In this document: one piece after another, positions 11,910-24,900 of the stretch
Layout: each line of letters opens with the position of its first letter
Position numbering within the stretch: position 1 is the first letter of the stretch
Program-made: the position numbers and the translations under genes
Origin: Synanceia verrucosa
Lineage: Eukaryota; Chordata; Actinopteri; Perciformes; Synanceiidae
Direction: 5' to 3'
Assembly (NCBI GenBank): GCA_029721515.1
Contig: CM056561.1
Coordinates: 19,140,635-19,204,634, forward strand
Length of the DNA: 64,000 nt
Notes under the pieces: model-generated
The model's database searches: none
Told to the model about the DNA's origin: nothing
The model's input: only the letters and a program-made list of their open reading frames with translations

Positions 11910-14298
11910 ACTTCACCTGGGATTTATGTCTTTAATTAGTCACATCAAAGCACTGAAACAAGTTGTTTCAGCTCAGGATTTTTTGGGGGGCTAGATTAGT
12001 TAAGGCCTGATTCAAAAACAAAAACAAGAAAAAAAGAAAAATCAATCATGTCACACATTCCCATAGAAACAGTTCAACTAAGCCTGATGAAATCCCACTT
12101 AAACTTTCATTCATTCTGTCCTAAAATGCCTTTGTGCTCACCAAGGAAACTTTACATCACACTAAAATTTCAACACATCACATTTCATTAAAACAATCAA
12201 CATACAGCATAACAACAGCCTACAAGAAAATTTCACTTTTAGCTGCTGCCAATTAAAGGCAGAGGTAAAAAAAAGGTAAAAGTATAAAACAAAACTGTAC
12301 TTGCAAAGTTAGCACCATTTGCGTAAGGAGTCAAAAGTCCCAAACAAACAAAAAACAAAAAAATGAGGTAAAGGTGTCGATGACATCACTGAAGGCCCGT
12401 CCATCATGCATGTTTGTGTGAATCTGCACAACATGCAGTGAACTAATACAGTACAGTGATGTGTGGTGAACCACAGGCAAACTGACAGTGATCAATACCG
12501 AAAGAAGCTCCAAGATCTTAACTATAAGTAAAGCTAACATTATCATTGTGAACGATTAAAAAAACACCCAGGTGACTGCAAGTCACGGACACCTATACAG
12601 TTCTATCAGTTTTTTTAAGAGAACAATAAAAGCTGTCATTAAAAAAAGATCAACATTTTGAAAACAAAAGATATCACACTCATGTAAACTAATAGCTCAT
12701 GTCTCAGTGAGATTTTAAGGACCATATCAGAGGTTTTAATGTATATGTGACATACTTTCATTACCGGTTGAATATTAGAAAATAGTAAAATGTCTTATTT
12801 TTGTCCAAAATAAAAATCAATTGTTTGGTTTATGAAAAAATACTGAATAAAATGCCCACATCACAACTTTGCAGAGCCCAAGATGACCAAGAGAAACATT
12901 TAAGGAATCACCAGTTCCTGAAAGTGATGCAACACAAAGCATGTCCACGGTCTGTAACAAGGTCAAGGCACGCTGCTTTTTTGAAGTCCAGGAGTCTACA
13001 GGTTTTTTCTCATTATGGCAACATGATTAAAAATAGTAAGGTTTAAAAAAAACAACACAGCCCTTAAGGTCATAAATCGGTCCTGTGAAATGTATGAAAC
13101 TGTTGTTTCATTTACATTATGAAATTAAGGCAAAAATGTGCAAAACCATTGGTATGATCCTTTAAGATACACGCCTCACACTGTTCATCATGTTTAAGTC
13201 TGACCTCTGCAGTCTTGTCAGTGTTACAGTAGTATTGGAGACACTCCAGTTGAAATATTGATAACACTTGAAACTTGCTGTTCTCAATGAGTAGAAAAAA
13301 ATATCTTGGTATAAATAACAGACCTTAGAAAAGATCATATTTAGCACCTTGTCAATGCACCACAGTGAGATGAATGTAATTTGTATAAAAAGTTATTAAA
13401 AAGCAGAGTATCAAAAAAACAATAAAATTCACCACAACTAATGATGAGTTTGATTAGATTAGACTTAAAAAACCTAGTAAGATAAAAAATGTTTTCAAAC
13501 ACAGATCACAGAAAGAGCTCATATCCATAAATTAAACACAGGATAAAAAAGTGTAACTGCAATTTTTTCACTAATAAATCAGTGTTGAGGTAGAGACAGG
13601 AGTCCTGAACCACGAAGCAATATTTTGTGGTTACGAACATTGTTGATCCTGAATAACCCGTATCATGAGGCTGGTTTTCAATGTAATGTATATATTAAAT
13701 ATAATCAGACTATGAGAATAGAATGAGAAGTTGGAGAAATATTAGGAACAACATCCAAATGTGAAAAGCAAAGCTATAAATAAGTGTAGATAATACTATG
13801 AAGACATTTTGTCCAAAGATGAACAAACACTTAACCTTAAGTAAAGCTCTTCTTGCGGACAAAGCAGTGATTAATTCATAATGATTCATCATAACTATCA
13901 TGGAGGACCAAGTTATTCTACTGATTCATAAAATGTATCTTTGCAACTTCATTGTTTCATTCCAAACTCAGCATGTAAACCCAAAGATAGCTGGCTAGCC
14001 ATCTAATCTCGCTTCGTGATTCAGGCCCGTGTTCTGAGAAACTAACTCTTTGATCACAGCACCATTATTTATCATGTATCAAAGGAAAACCTGGCAAAAA
14101 TAACAATAAAAAGTGTCGGTGCCTGCTGGTGGTAGTGGATCATGGATGACTGATGACTCACAGGATTAACAAATAGCTCTTGAGTAAACACTTCCAAAGT
14201 CAAATACTAAATTAAGTCTTTCAGAAAAAGACGAGAGAGTTTAAACTAGCAAATAAAGCAGGGCAAGAAAGGCAGTAGGTTTACCGCTGCTGTTGCAT
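11910..14298 (-). other. Probable 3' UTR of the dnmt3b-type gene
   Basis: About 2.4 kb of A/T-rich sequence follows the TGA at 14299-14301 on the minus strand, with no coding signal. A candidate ATTAAA signal (minus strand) lies at 11931-11936, followed by a G/T-poor stretch. The true end is not certain. It would leave about 430 bp between two convergent transcript ends. Confidence 0.4.
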
Positions 14299-15937
14299 TC
14301 ACAGTCCTGATTCACATTCAAAATAATCCTTCAGCGGGGCGAAGAGATGGCGGATAACGGGAACACTCCAGGAGCGTCCCAGGACTTTCTGCCTCTGCGC
14401 CCGGCCCATGTTGTTCACATCCGTGTAGTGTTTGGGGAAGCCAAAGATCCTAAAAGCACATTGATGATGTCACAAAAAAAACTAATAATCTAATATGTGG
14501 TACAAGCTGTGACCAAGAAGTGGACTATGAGAAATATAATTTCCAGAAATGCTTACTGTTCCATTTCTGTGCACCACAGGTAGTCCTCTTTGCCGTTCAT
14601 GGTAACAGGAAGTGGCCCCGTCTTCCCCTGCCTAATAGAGTTAGACTTTGTAGTGATGGTGCGGACTTTTTCGAACTGCAGGAAGAGATAAAAACAGCCA
14701 GGGTGTTTCTGCTGAGTTAAATTCAAGACTTTAAGACCTTCTTAATAGCACATAGAATACCGTTTATCCTTCACACAGCAAACTTAAGTGTCTACCTTTG
14801 CCGTGCGTCCAATTTCCAAACAGTCCTGGAGGTTCACTTTGTCATCAAGGGACGTAGCAAGAGGTCTAAAGAGGAATGCAGACAGACTAAAAACTAATCT
14901 TTTAATGGTATAAATTTTTGTTGTCAAGTGTGAGAAGATGCATGACCAAAGGGAACACAATTGTGTATTATTATGTACCTGTTCATGCCAGGGAGGTTTC
15001 CCCAAAAGTAGCGCGCTCTGTTAGCGGGACTGACTTTCACTGCATCGACAAGAACTGGATTACACTGGAAAAAAGGAAGAACGCAAATAATGAGGAATGA
15101 AGCTTAACACGGTCTGAGAGATTCCTTCTAACAGTGATCAAATTTAATCACCTCCAGAAATCTGCAGATATCAGATTTATCGTTGGCACTCATGAAAACC
15201 ACGTTCTCAAACAACCAGAAGAACGGGCGATCGTCACCCTCCTTCGGCTTCAGCAAGGTCAGAAGACGGTAGAACTCAAAAAAGAGCCTTCCAGTGCCCT
15301 CTGCAGGATGAACAGGAAGAGATAAATATTGAGATCCATTGAAGCAGAAAAGTTTACATCAGTAACTAACTACATGAACAGCTACCAAAGTGCAAACGTT
15401 TGAAATCTTAGTACCAAATAATCCTTTTCGAAGAGGGTTGACCATGGACAGGTCGTTACACGGACTTCCTCCAATCAGAAAATCAAATGGACCCCATTCA
15501 GCCAGCTGCAACACACAACCATAGGCATTAATTTCAGCTCATATTTTCATTTAGTCTTTAGCTTTGATCATTTCTGCAGCTTGTACTCACATGTTTCCTT
15601 GTGATGGTACGAACATCATTGACATATTCGATCTTTCCCTCATGCTTGATCATCCCCACTGCGATTGAATCCTCACAAATCTCTGAAGCAATGTAGCGCT
15701 CAATCTTGAAGCCCAGGTCTCTGAGCACCAGGTAACCTGTCATGATGCAATATCAGTTATAAGCTTCCTCTTGTGTGCATGCAAAACATCACAGAAAGTG
15801 GTGTTGAGTTTGTCTAAAAAAAAAACAAAAAAAAACATAAGAACAAACCAACCTGTTGCAATGCCGTCAAACAGCGAGAGCACTCTGATTGGTCTGCGCT
15901 GATCAGCAGGGATCGAGGGGTAAACTCTATGAGGCTC
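14299..15937 (-). CDS. Catalytic-domain exons of the DNA methyltransferase
   Basis: Exons 15937-15853, 15736-15591, 15505-15415, 15300-15152, 15064-14979, 14865-14796, 14675-14557 and 14449-14299. Motifs in order: RVLSLFDGIATGY (motif I, cofactor), EICEDSIAVGMIKHEGKI (II/III), GPFDFLIGGSPCNDLS (IV, nucleophile cysteine), GRLFFEFYRLL, FFWLFENVVFM (VI, ENV), NPVLVDAVKVSPANRARYFW (VIII region), and the target-recognition part before GRSWSVPVIRHLFAPL (IX-X). All are intact, so this is an active-type DNMT3 and not a DNMT3L-like regulator. The protein ends ESGL with TGA at 14301-14299. Confidence 0.92.
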
Positions 15938-18900
15938 CTGTGATAAAAAAAGAAATCATTTAGGGCTGTAAAATGTTTTTTTAATATCGTGATTAATCAC
16001 AGAATGTTAGTTGTTAATCAACTGGATAATCACATTTTACAGTATGTTCAAAATCCTATTAGTTTTTCAGATATTAACAATGATTGTCTGTACAACGATT
16101 GCAATTCACAACAAGCCAAAAAGAGTACGTCTCTCAGACCCGAGTCTGAAGATGACTGGTCTGCAAGCCCTGCAGTAAACTTCTTACTTTCAACCACAGG
16201 TCTGTGGAGACTTGCACTCTACATAGTAGTGATTCAGTGATATTCCATTTACACAGGGTGCACATTAGTTTGATGTCTTGACTGAGTCTGTGAGTTTTTT
16301 TTTAAATAAAAAGAAACATTGTTGTCGTTCTTCTAAATGACAGCAGTAAGCTGCATTAAGCTGCTAGTTACTGTGGGATGAGGCGACAAATGTCTCAAGA
16401 AACAGTGAACATGATGAGCTTATTGATGATGTGTGCCTAAAATCCAGTGGTTTGCAGCCATGATATTATTACTTGAGAGAATTAAAAAAAAAAAAAAAAA
16501 GACGGTGTGGTACGTACAAACTCCATGGCGCTGTTGTTGGCAAAGAAGTCCTGGACCTTGACACTCCAGTCTGGTCTGAGTTTGAGGTTTCCATCACACT
16601 CTGAAGGTTTGCACATGTAGCAGGACCAGGGATCGACATCCTTCAGCTTGTCAAAGGTTCCTGGTCCCACCAGGATTTCCAGACAATCCTTACAGAAACA
16701 TCTGGGTCAGACAGAGAACATACGAGTGAATGACAAAAATTTAACTGACAAAAAAAAAAAAGGTTTGCAGTTCGCATTAGTCGTCCAACTGTAGGTAACA
16801 AAGTCACCAGTTATTACTGTTCATCATTGCTATTTACGAATTACTATTATTGGTCATTTAGAAAGTTTGGCCAAAAATACACATCATGATAATTTTTTTC
16901 TGTTTATGGACAGCTATCAACTACTTTAAAACCCTGAACACCTTGTCTGTTGCTTCAAAAACCGCTCCTTCTCTGAGTCATAACTCAGTCAAATGTAAAT
17001 TGACAGATATAAAACACTGTATTTACTGTATGTATTCAGTGTGTTCCAAGAATGTTGTTATCTCTAATGTTTATCAACAACAAACGGATCCATAAATCTA
17101 CTTAAAAATCATATAAAAAACACTCTTCATAACTGCAGAACTTGCCTTAGATTTTTAAGAGAATATTTTCTTCAGTATTAAAGTACTCCAGTGGTACCTA
17201 ATTCTGCATGCTTTTATTCTTCAAATCATTAAATCATAACCAAATTATATGGGCTAAATGAAATGATTGGACAGGCTTATTATAGTCCTGCAACAGCCGC
17301 ATATCACATTTGATTCCCTTTACTGTCACTATATTTTGCTTTATTGACTGCTGTTGGAAGGCTATATTAACAATAAATAAAGATTATAGACCTTTGCTTT
17401 AATTTAGTTTTATGCATCGTCATGCCAAATATTAAAGAGATCCCAGATAAGGGATGCAACGATAAACATTTAACATCGACATAATGCCTGAGCAGTGTTT
17501 ACCTGCAGCAGCTTGGGTTTTCACACAGAATGACCTCTAAGCCAGCGCAGCACACGGTGCAGTAGGACTGGTAGCCGTCTTCATCATAGCGATACAGAGT
17601 CTCAGTGAAGTTCCCCTGCAAACAGTGACATGGTTGTTGTGCACCATTTGGCATGTTAGCAGCAGCTGTGTTTCAGATGGATGTTAGACATTCACATTGG
17701 ACTGGAATGGAGCAAAGCAGACCACACACAGCAGACAGAGATAGCCCATCGGGTTGTTGGATTACCTTGCATTTCAGACACAGACCACCTTCAAACAACG
17801 GGTGCTGCACAACAATCTCAGATGATCCACAAGACAAACAAAAATCTGAAACAGCAAACCATTTCCTTAAAGTTAAGAATACATAAGATGATTTAAAATC
17901 ACAAACTTCTTCAGTGGACTCATACAAAACTTACCTTCAATTGTTTTGCCTTTCGCTTTGACCCTTTCTGTTATTGATTCTGTAACAAAAATATTACAAT
18001 AAATAGTGATGATAACAACATCAAAGCTAACTCATGAGAGTTTGGCATCATGTTTGAGGATCAAACGTGAACAAAAAAAAAATGCATACCTCTGTTAAAG
18101 GTGATGACGGGAGCATTTGCCTTGCTTTTTAAAACATATTTCCTTTTTGCTGGAGGCTGGTAGTCAGACAAGGCAGACGAGTCAGAAGACTCGTGATGTG
18201 CAGCCGCATCTTGAAGGAAAAGATGGAATTTAGATTCAATCAAAACAAAAAACAAATCTGCAAACTGACAGAGCAATACAACACTGTCCGACACATTGCT
18301 AGTCATAAATAGTATATGTTTATAAATGTGTACCTACCAGGAGGTACGAATCCTTCAGGTCCTGTAGGCAGAAATCCCTCAGAAGCCCATTCCACCATCA
18401 GCTTCAGCTCCTTTTCTTTATTTCCTTCTGCCACAGCAAAAGACTTCCCACATCGCTCACCTGCCAACTGAAGAATACAAACATTTCCCATCAGCTGAGT
18501 TGAACCATCTTGGGTCACTCAGCTGTTCTATTTGTATTTTCTACTAGCAGTCACGGTTTGGTCCTAATTTTCATCAAGCCCATGGTCCACCTTCCTCCAT
18601 TTCTGAATATTTGCACCTTCTGTACAGTCCTTGTCTCCATTTATCTGCCATATTGCACTGTTTTTTGTCTGTTATTAATACATAATTTTGCATATTTATT
18701 CTTAGTCACTATCATCTTCAGTTCTTATCTCTGCGCTATGATACGTTTATATGTGTATAGGTTTATGTTTGTATGTCATGCACCAAGATACCAAGTTAAA
18801 TTCCATGTTTGTGTAAACTTCCTTGGCAATAAACTTGTTTCTGATTCCGTAAACCTTGAGATTACATCCAATTTAAAGTAAAAAAAACAAAAACAAACAA

Positions 18901-21900
18901 ACAAACAGAAAAAATAAAAGCCTCATAGCTTTTGTAACCAACTTATTTGTTTCAAAGTCTGATGAAGCGAGTCAAGAACTCATTAATATAAAAAATGCTG
19001 CATTTGATTGGATGGAAACAGATGGAATAATGAAAACAAATAACAACAAAAATATCGGTTATTCCACCCTCCTCTCATTACAATAAAAATCCCATTAAAG
19101 ATTCAATCTAAAGATTTTCTGAATGAAACTAGGGCCTTTTTCACCATGACCATGAAGAACAAAGGTACAAATGGCCACTCAATGATGTCAGTGTTGATGA
19201 GATGAGAACTCACTCCATCCTCTCTGCATTGACTGTAACTGCTGAGCACTACACAACATTTCAGGATCAACATGAGGAAGGTCAGGTAGTTGGGAGTTCG
19301 GTGAACGTGTAACATGCTACAAAGTCACGTTGGTGGGTGAGAAAACATTTGCAGAGAGGATGTGTAAGAACAGAAATGGCACAGAAAAGACAAAAGACAT
19401 GAAATCAAACTTGTCACAGCCATATTTTGGTTGCTTACCTCAATGATTTGGTAGATGGCTTCCTTGTAGATGGGCAAGCTGGCAAAGGAGTTTTGGCAGA
19501 AGCACTTTGTGAAGGCACTAAATGTCATCAGACTCACCGTATAGATCTGCAACAGGAAGCAATGACAATGTAAACATCTAATGCAACACAATGCATTAGT
19601 GTTTTTGCAGCTCGAGCACATTTACTGGACTTCTAACCTCTGAGAACATCCCATCTCCAAACCACTCCACCCTCCGCATACCCGGAGGAGCGGACCTGGT
19701 TTTCCATGGCATCACCATCCCAGGCCACCAGGAAAATCCCTTCACTTTGCCCCACACCAGCTCTCCTGTCAGAAATCCTTTCCCGTCCTGCGACCAAAAA
19801 AAAAACAACAAGAAAAACACTGATTATTCAAAGATACTTTTCATCTGAAGGTCAGATAATCAAACAGATATTTTCTGTGACATGTTTGATTCTTTTTCCT
19901 GTGACTGTGCTGTGTTACCTGGTAGGCCTGTTTCCGTCGTCTTCTCGGTGTGGGTTGTTTAAATGGTGACGACTCTTCTGCCTGAGAGTATATCACATTT
20001 AAATCTATGTCAGTCAGTCTATACAGACTAGGACAGTACAGTACAGTACTGAAAGAACATATGACTGCATTTGGGTGTATCACTTTCATAACTGTGATAA
20101 CTGTGTTGAATTGGGAGCCAGCATTATAATGCCACTTATTGTGTTTATTTGACTTGGCATCACATGAATAAAACAAACAATGACAGGGACAGCATTGGAT
20201 TCTGAAGAAATTTTCCCCTTGTTAAGATCTAAGTGCAATCCACCCACCATGTGTTTGCGATGTCCGTCATCTCACAAAACAGATGTGCTTTCATTTGATG
20301 TTAAATATAAGATAAAAAGCAAGAAAGAATGAATCCAAGTTAGGTTTAAGCTAAGTTTTAAGTTTGTCATTTCCCTGTGTTGTTTTAGACCTCTAGTAGG
20401 CCTGAACATTGCAAGGAATAGCACAAAAATGCAAAATACTAGCCTGCAAATATAAAATGTGTAGAGCTTTTAGTGTGAACGGAGTGGGACTGGTCTGCGC
20501 TGACGTTGTCAAGGTTAATAGGGTTAATAATTTTGGTTCAGACTACAGAGCCTGTTAATTCCGCACAGTGTGATTGGCTGATAATTCTATTAACGAGGCA
20601 AAAGTCCAGGAAATCAAACTTGTTCCAGAAATAAAAAAATTTCGGTGTGAAAGTACTGATGACAAGAATAACAAATAGATCAGGTCAGGTGTAAGGTCTG
20701 ATTCGACCAAATGCTGTGAATTTTGTGCCCTGGTTGTAATCATGCAGTCAGACATTCACGTTTGTCATGGTGCTTGTATGATGTCCTGCAGTATATTGTT
20801 TGGTTCTAATAGCTTTTCAGGGGGCAGATAGGCCAGTCATGGCCCAGTGGTATCCTGGTAGTATACTCGAGTATACCTACCACCTCATCTTGGGACGCCA
20901 GGCCCTTTTTTCTGTCCTTATCAACACCTTCGGGGGTGGACCAGGTGCTAGCACCAGCCTGAAACACTGTACGGGCCTGTGGCTTCTGGCGCAAGCTGCT
21001 CTCCCAGCCATAACATCCCCTATTGGCCGTCTGTGAGACAACAGACTCATTACACCCTCAAATAACACACAAACACACACACACACCTTCAAAGAGGGAC
21101 AGACCTCATATGTACTGTTGGCCATACAGGTAAATAAAGGATGTGAGTATGAGAGGGGAAAACAGCCACATATAATGCAGCATAACAGTGTTGTTCTGGT
21201 GTCATTGTAGTTGTGTGTGCATAGCTGACATTTCTCAATGTCAAATAAGAGCCTAAACATAAGGTGTATTTGTCATAATCCAACATTGCTTCTTTTCTGA
21301 AAATCTGTTACCTCTTTCCATGGGGTGCCGTTCTCCATAGCTGTAATGTCATGTTCTTTGGAAGGAAATAGAAAAGTGTGTTGTAATTTTGAAAGCATCT
21401 CAAATAATAATGATAATAATTGTGTTCTGATAATTTAAATCTGGACCCTGATGCTCATTACAAAATATTCCAAAAACAGAAGCCAAACTACAGATGATTC
21501 AGGTGATTTTCTGTACTTACCATGTATCTTTTTAAGGCGGACTTCACAGTACTTCACTGTTTTAAGAAGGCCATTCAGTTCTAAAAAAAAATAAGATAAA
21601 ATCATAAATCATTTCGAAAAATGAAAACCTAAACTAGCAAACCCACTCTAAAAGCTAATTAAAACTATTAGAAAAAAAAAGTCAAAACAAAACAAAACTT
21701 TACGATAATGAAAAATCCCAAACTATCATAACATTGATGTGCATCATATAATCTTTATCATTATTCCATGAAAGGTGGTTTATTTATTAGATTATTAAAT
21801 CAAGTTAGAAGCAAAACTTCCTTCTTACCTTTTGTGTGAACTGGTCTCTCCTTGCTGCTGGTGTAGTCACTGTCAGACAGGATGCTACTCTCACTTTCTG

Positions 21901-24900
21901 TCAGGGCTTCGCTTTCAGAAAACAGTGCTACATTTTTCTTCCCCAGGGCCTGAGCAAAGAAATATAGGAAGTGCACAAAATTATTAAAAATACTTGAAAA
22001 TTAAACAGAGACAAAAATGCATTGATAGTGTTTCTCTACAGGGCTTGGTATTGTTTGACACTTGAATAAAATGTGAATTCAATACAATAATACCATAACG
22101 TGTTGTGTGAATGAAAACCATATAGCTTTATTAGTCAACCAACTGTTTCTATGACTACAGCTTAGTGCTATACTATATATGATTTATTATGTTAATATTC
22201 CATTTTGGTGAAGAGAAGACAATTAATTTAGCAAAACCAACAAGGAAAATAAACCAAAGCTAAAGGCCCCACCAAATTCTATCCTGAAATTTAACATTTA
22301 AAAATGTCTTTAAATATTTATCAGTTAGCCTACAATTCTGGAAAACCACTCTTCACTTCACACTGAAATCGTAAAAAAATGGTGCTGCTTGCAGATGAAG
22401 GTAACATTAAGGCTGTTTTCCACACTTGTCAGTTAATGGTGTGATTACTGTTAAGCACTTTCCTTCAAAAAATTATACTTGGAAGGACCGTCATCATGAA
22501 TCGTCTGGTGTTTTCAATACCCAGCCCTACTTATCTGTTTACATACCTGAGTAAAAACCAGCTCAGCTTCTAGTGGAGGACAGGGGAGCGACAACAGGGT
22601 CAGAAGAAGCTTCCTGAAGACTGATGTCGGCTTCATGTCCTTCAGCACGGTGGCCCAGTGTTCCTCTGGTGAAACCACTGCTGTATTGTCCTTCTTTCCC
22701 TCCTCAGCAAGCTCATACTCATGGAATTCACTGGTGAGCTGGTTGACCTCCTTGGGGGAGCTGCAGATTTCTAGCTTGGTCCCAAGCTGTTCGACCATTT
22801 TCTCAGTCACGTTCTCTCTGCTGTGGGGGTTCAGTACCTGAGCTATGCTCCTTAGCACCTTGTCACTTAGCGGCAGCTCCTCTACAATGCAACCTGTGAG
22901 CGCAACATAGAAAGACACCACCTCCTCTTGCAATTTTGGCAGTGCATCTGAATCTCCAGACTTATTTAGGAAGTCTTCCACATCTTTCCCACCCAGACTG
23001 AGTTTAGGGCTTGACAGGTGGAATTTCTTGTCCTTGAGAATTTGGGCATCGTGTTCTTTGAGGAACTGAACAGCAGCTTCAGGCTGAAGGAAGTAGGAGG
23101 TGTAGGTGCACAGCAGGCTACTGGCCTCTTCCAGGACAAGCGCCATATCGGCTCGCGCAGCTTCCTCCTGAGTCTGCAGATGCTTTTGGAAACTGTGCAG
23201 AGGCTTTAAGGCCTGCTCCAGGAACATGAATGTCGCCCTGACTTTGGGATCCTGCAGCTGGGAGCAGATTAACATGGCTTTCTCATCACTCTTGTCACAA
23301 GACGTGAAGTACATTACGAGATCTGTCCACATTTCCAAGATTTTTGTGACCAACAGACAGAATTTGAGGCAGCTGGTGTTGAGGTGAAATGATGGACTAT
23401 CCACACTGATATCTGAGCCAAAAAGAGCCTTGAGATTGTCATTTTTGATCGAGCTGGAAGAGTAGTGAGCATGGATTTCTACCATCAACTCCTGAGCATG
23501 ATTGGAGAGCTGCTTAATGCCAGCTTGGAAAGCAGTGTCAGCGATGGTGTACAGCCCTCCTAAGTTCACCATCTTCGGGTTGAGTTCCCTGAGATGCAAG
23601 CAAATTTGCTTCGAGACCGCACCATTGCCATCAGAATAAACGGTGGCAAGATTATCTGCGTTCAACCCGAATTTCTTCAGGGTCTCCACTACTGCTGCTG
23701 CTGTTTGATCTCCTGCACTATCCTCTGACTGAAGAACATCCAGGAATTTGATGCAGTGTCTGGAGGCTTCGACGTCAAAAAAACCAACAAGGACTACAGA
23801 GAGGTTGTCATCAACTCCCAGTGTAACCCCTCCATAAATATATACACAGTACGGAGTGTGTTGGCAAATAGATGTGATGTCTTTGGGGTACTGCTGTCCC
23901 AGTCTGCGGCGTGCAAAACGTCGAGACGCGGGTTTAGCGGGGCCAGTGTAGCAGTGCTTATGAATGAACTGAATCGCTGCACTACTACATGGCAGTGTTT
24001 CAGTGCTGGTGTATTCAGAGCCAGGCTTGTAAATTCTAGCTTTTTTCCTGTGTTTGCTTGTTCCCATATGTCGCTTGAGTTCAACAAGGCCTCTCTGAAT
24101 TGTCCTCATGTCTACGTCGCAAAAACGGCAGTGGGTATATTGCTCGCCAAGCTCACTTGACTCAACCCAGTCGAAAATATCCATCCACTTTTCGGTGAAA
24201 GGGAAATCTGTATTTGTTGGACTGGCAATCTTCTCCGTGGCTGATTCTGATTTAGATCTCTCTGACAAATTGTGAGAAAACATTGTTACTACACAATTAC
24301 TGCAAATGTGATGAACAAAATATAGTGCACCACCTTAAGTTACCTTTCAGCATTTTGGAAGGTACCACAATAGGGCTGATATCCTGGTTGTCCCGAGCTT
24401 TCACAGGGTCGTATCCTTCATCTTTCGTATTTGCAAAGTAGAACGCCCTGAACCACTTAATTGTCTCAAAGTTACTTTGAGAATCCCCTTTTATGAGATC
24501 CTCAATTGGAAAAGTCTAAACCAAGAGAAAGAAGACAAAATGTAAAATTAATAGACTTTCAGATTGAACATCAGGGACATAATTCTAACATTTTGGGAAA
24601 CATGGGATCTTCTTTCCAAGAGTTAGATCACCATTCTCATATCTCTACTCTAAATATATAAGAGAGAGAGTGTGTGTTAGCTTAATAACAACAATTGCAT
24701 ACCTTTTTGATATCACTCTTGCTGAAGGCCTCATGGAGAAGATTGTAGTTGTGCTTGTAGTCCTCCTCCCCCTGTGCATCAAACTTCACTTTGGTCAAAT
24801 CAACAGAGCCAGGAATAACCCAGTCCATGAGCTGACAGTGACACGCACCTGTGAAATCATACACACATAAAGACAAGAGGTGAAAGACATTACACTACTT

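Noticed and set aside
18510..18881. Plus-strand open frame of 123 codons rich in hydrophobic residues, membrane-protein-like
   Set aside because: Lies in a methyltransferase intron, ends in low-complexity sequence and has no start context or homology.
22514..24283. The 589-codon open frame as a free-standing transposase gene
   Set aside because: The natural splice donor CAG|GTATGT cuts before its stop codon and the upstream acceptor is in frame with the CH exons, so it is better explained as an internal exon. A separate start at 24283 is kept only as an option.
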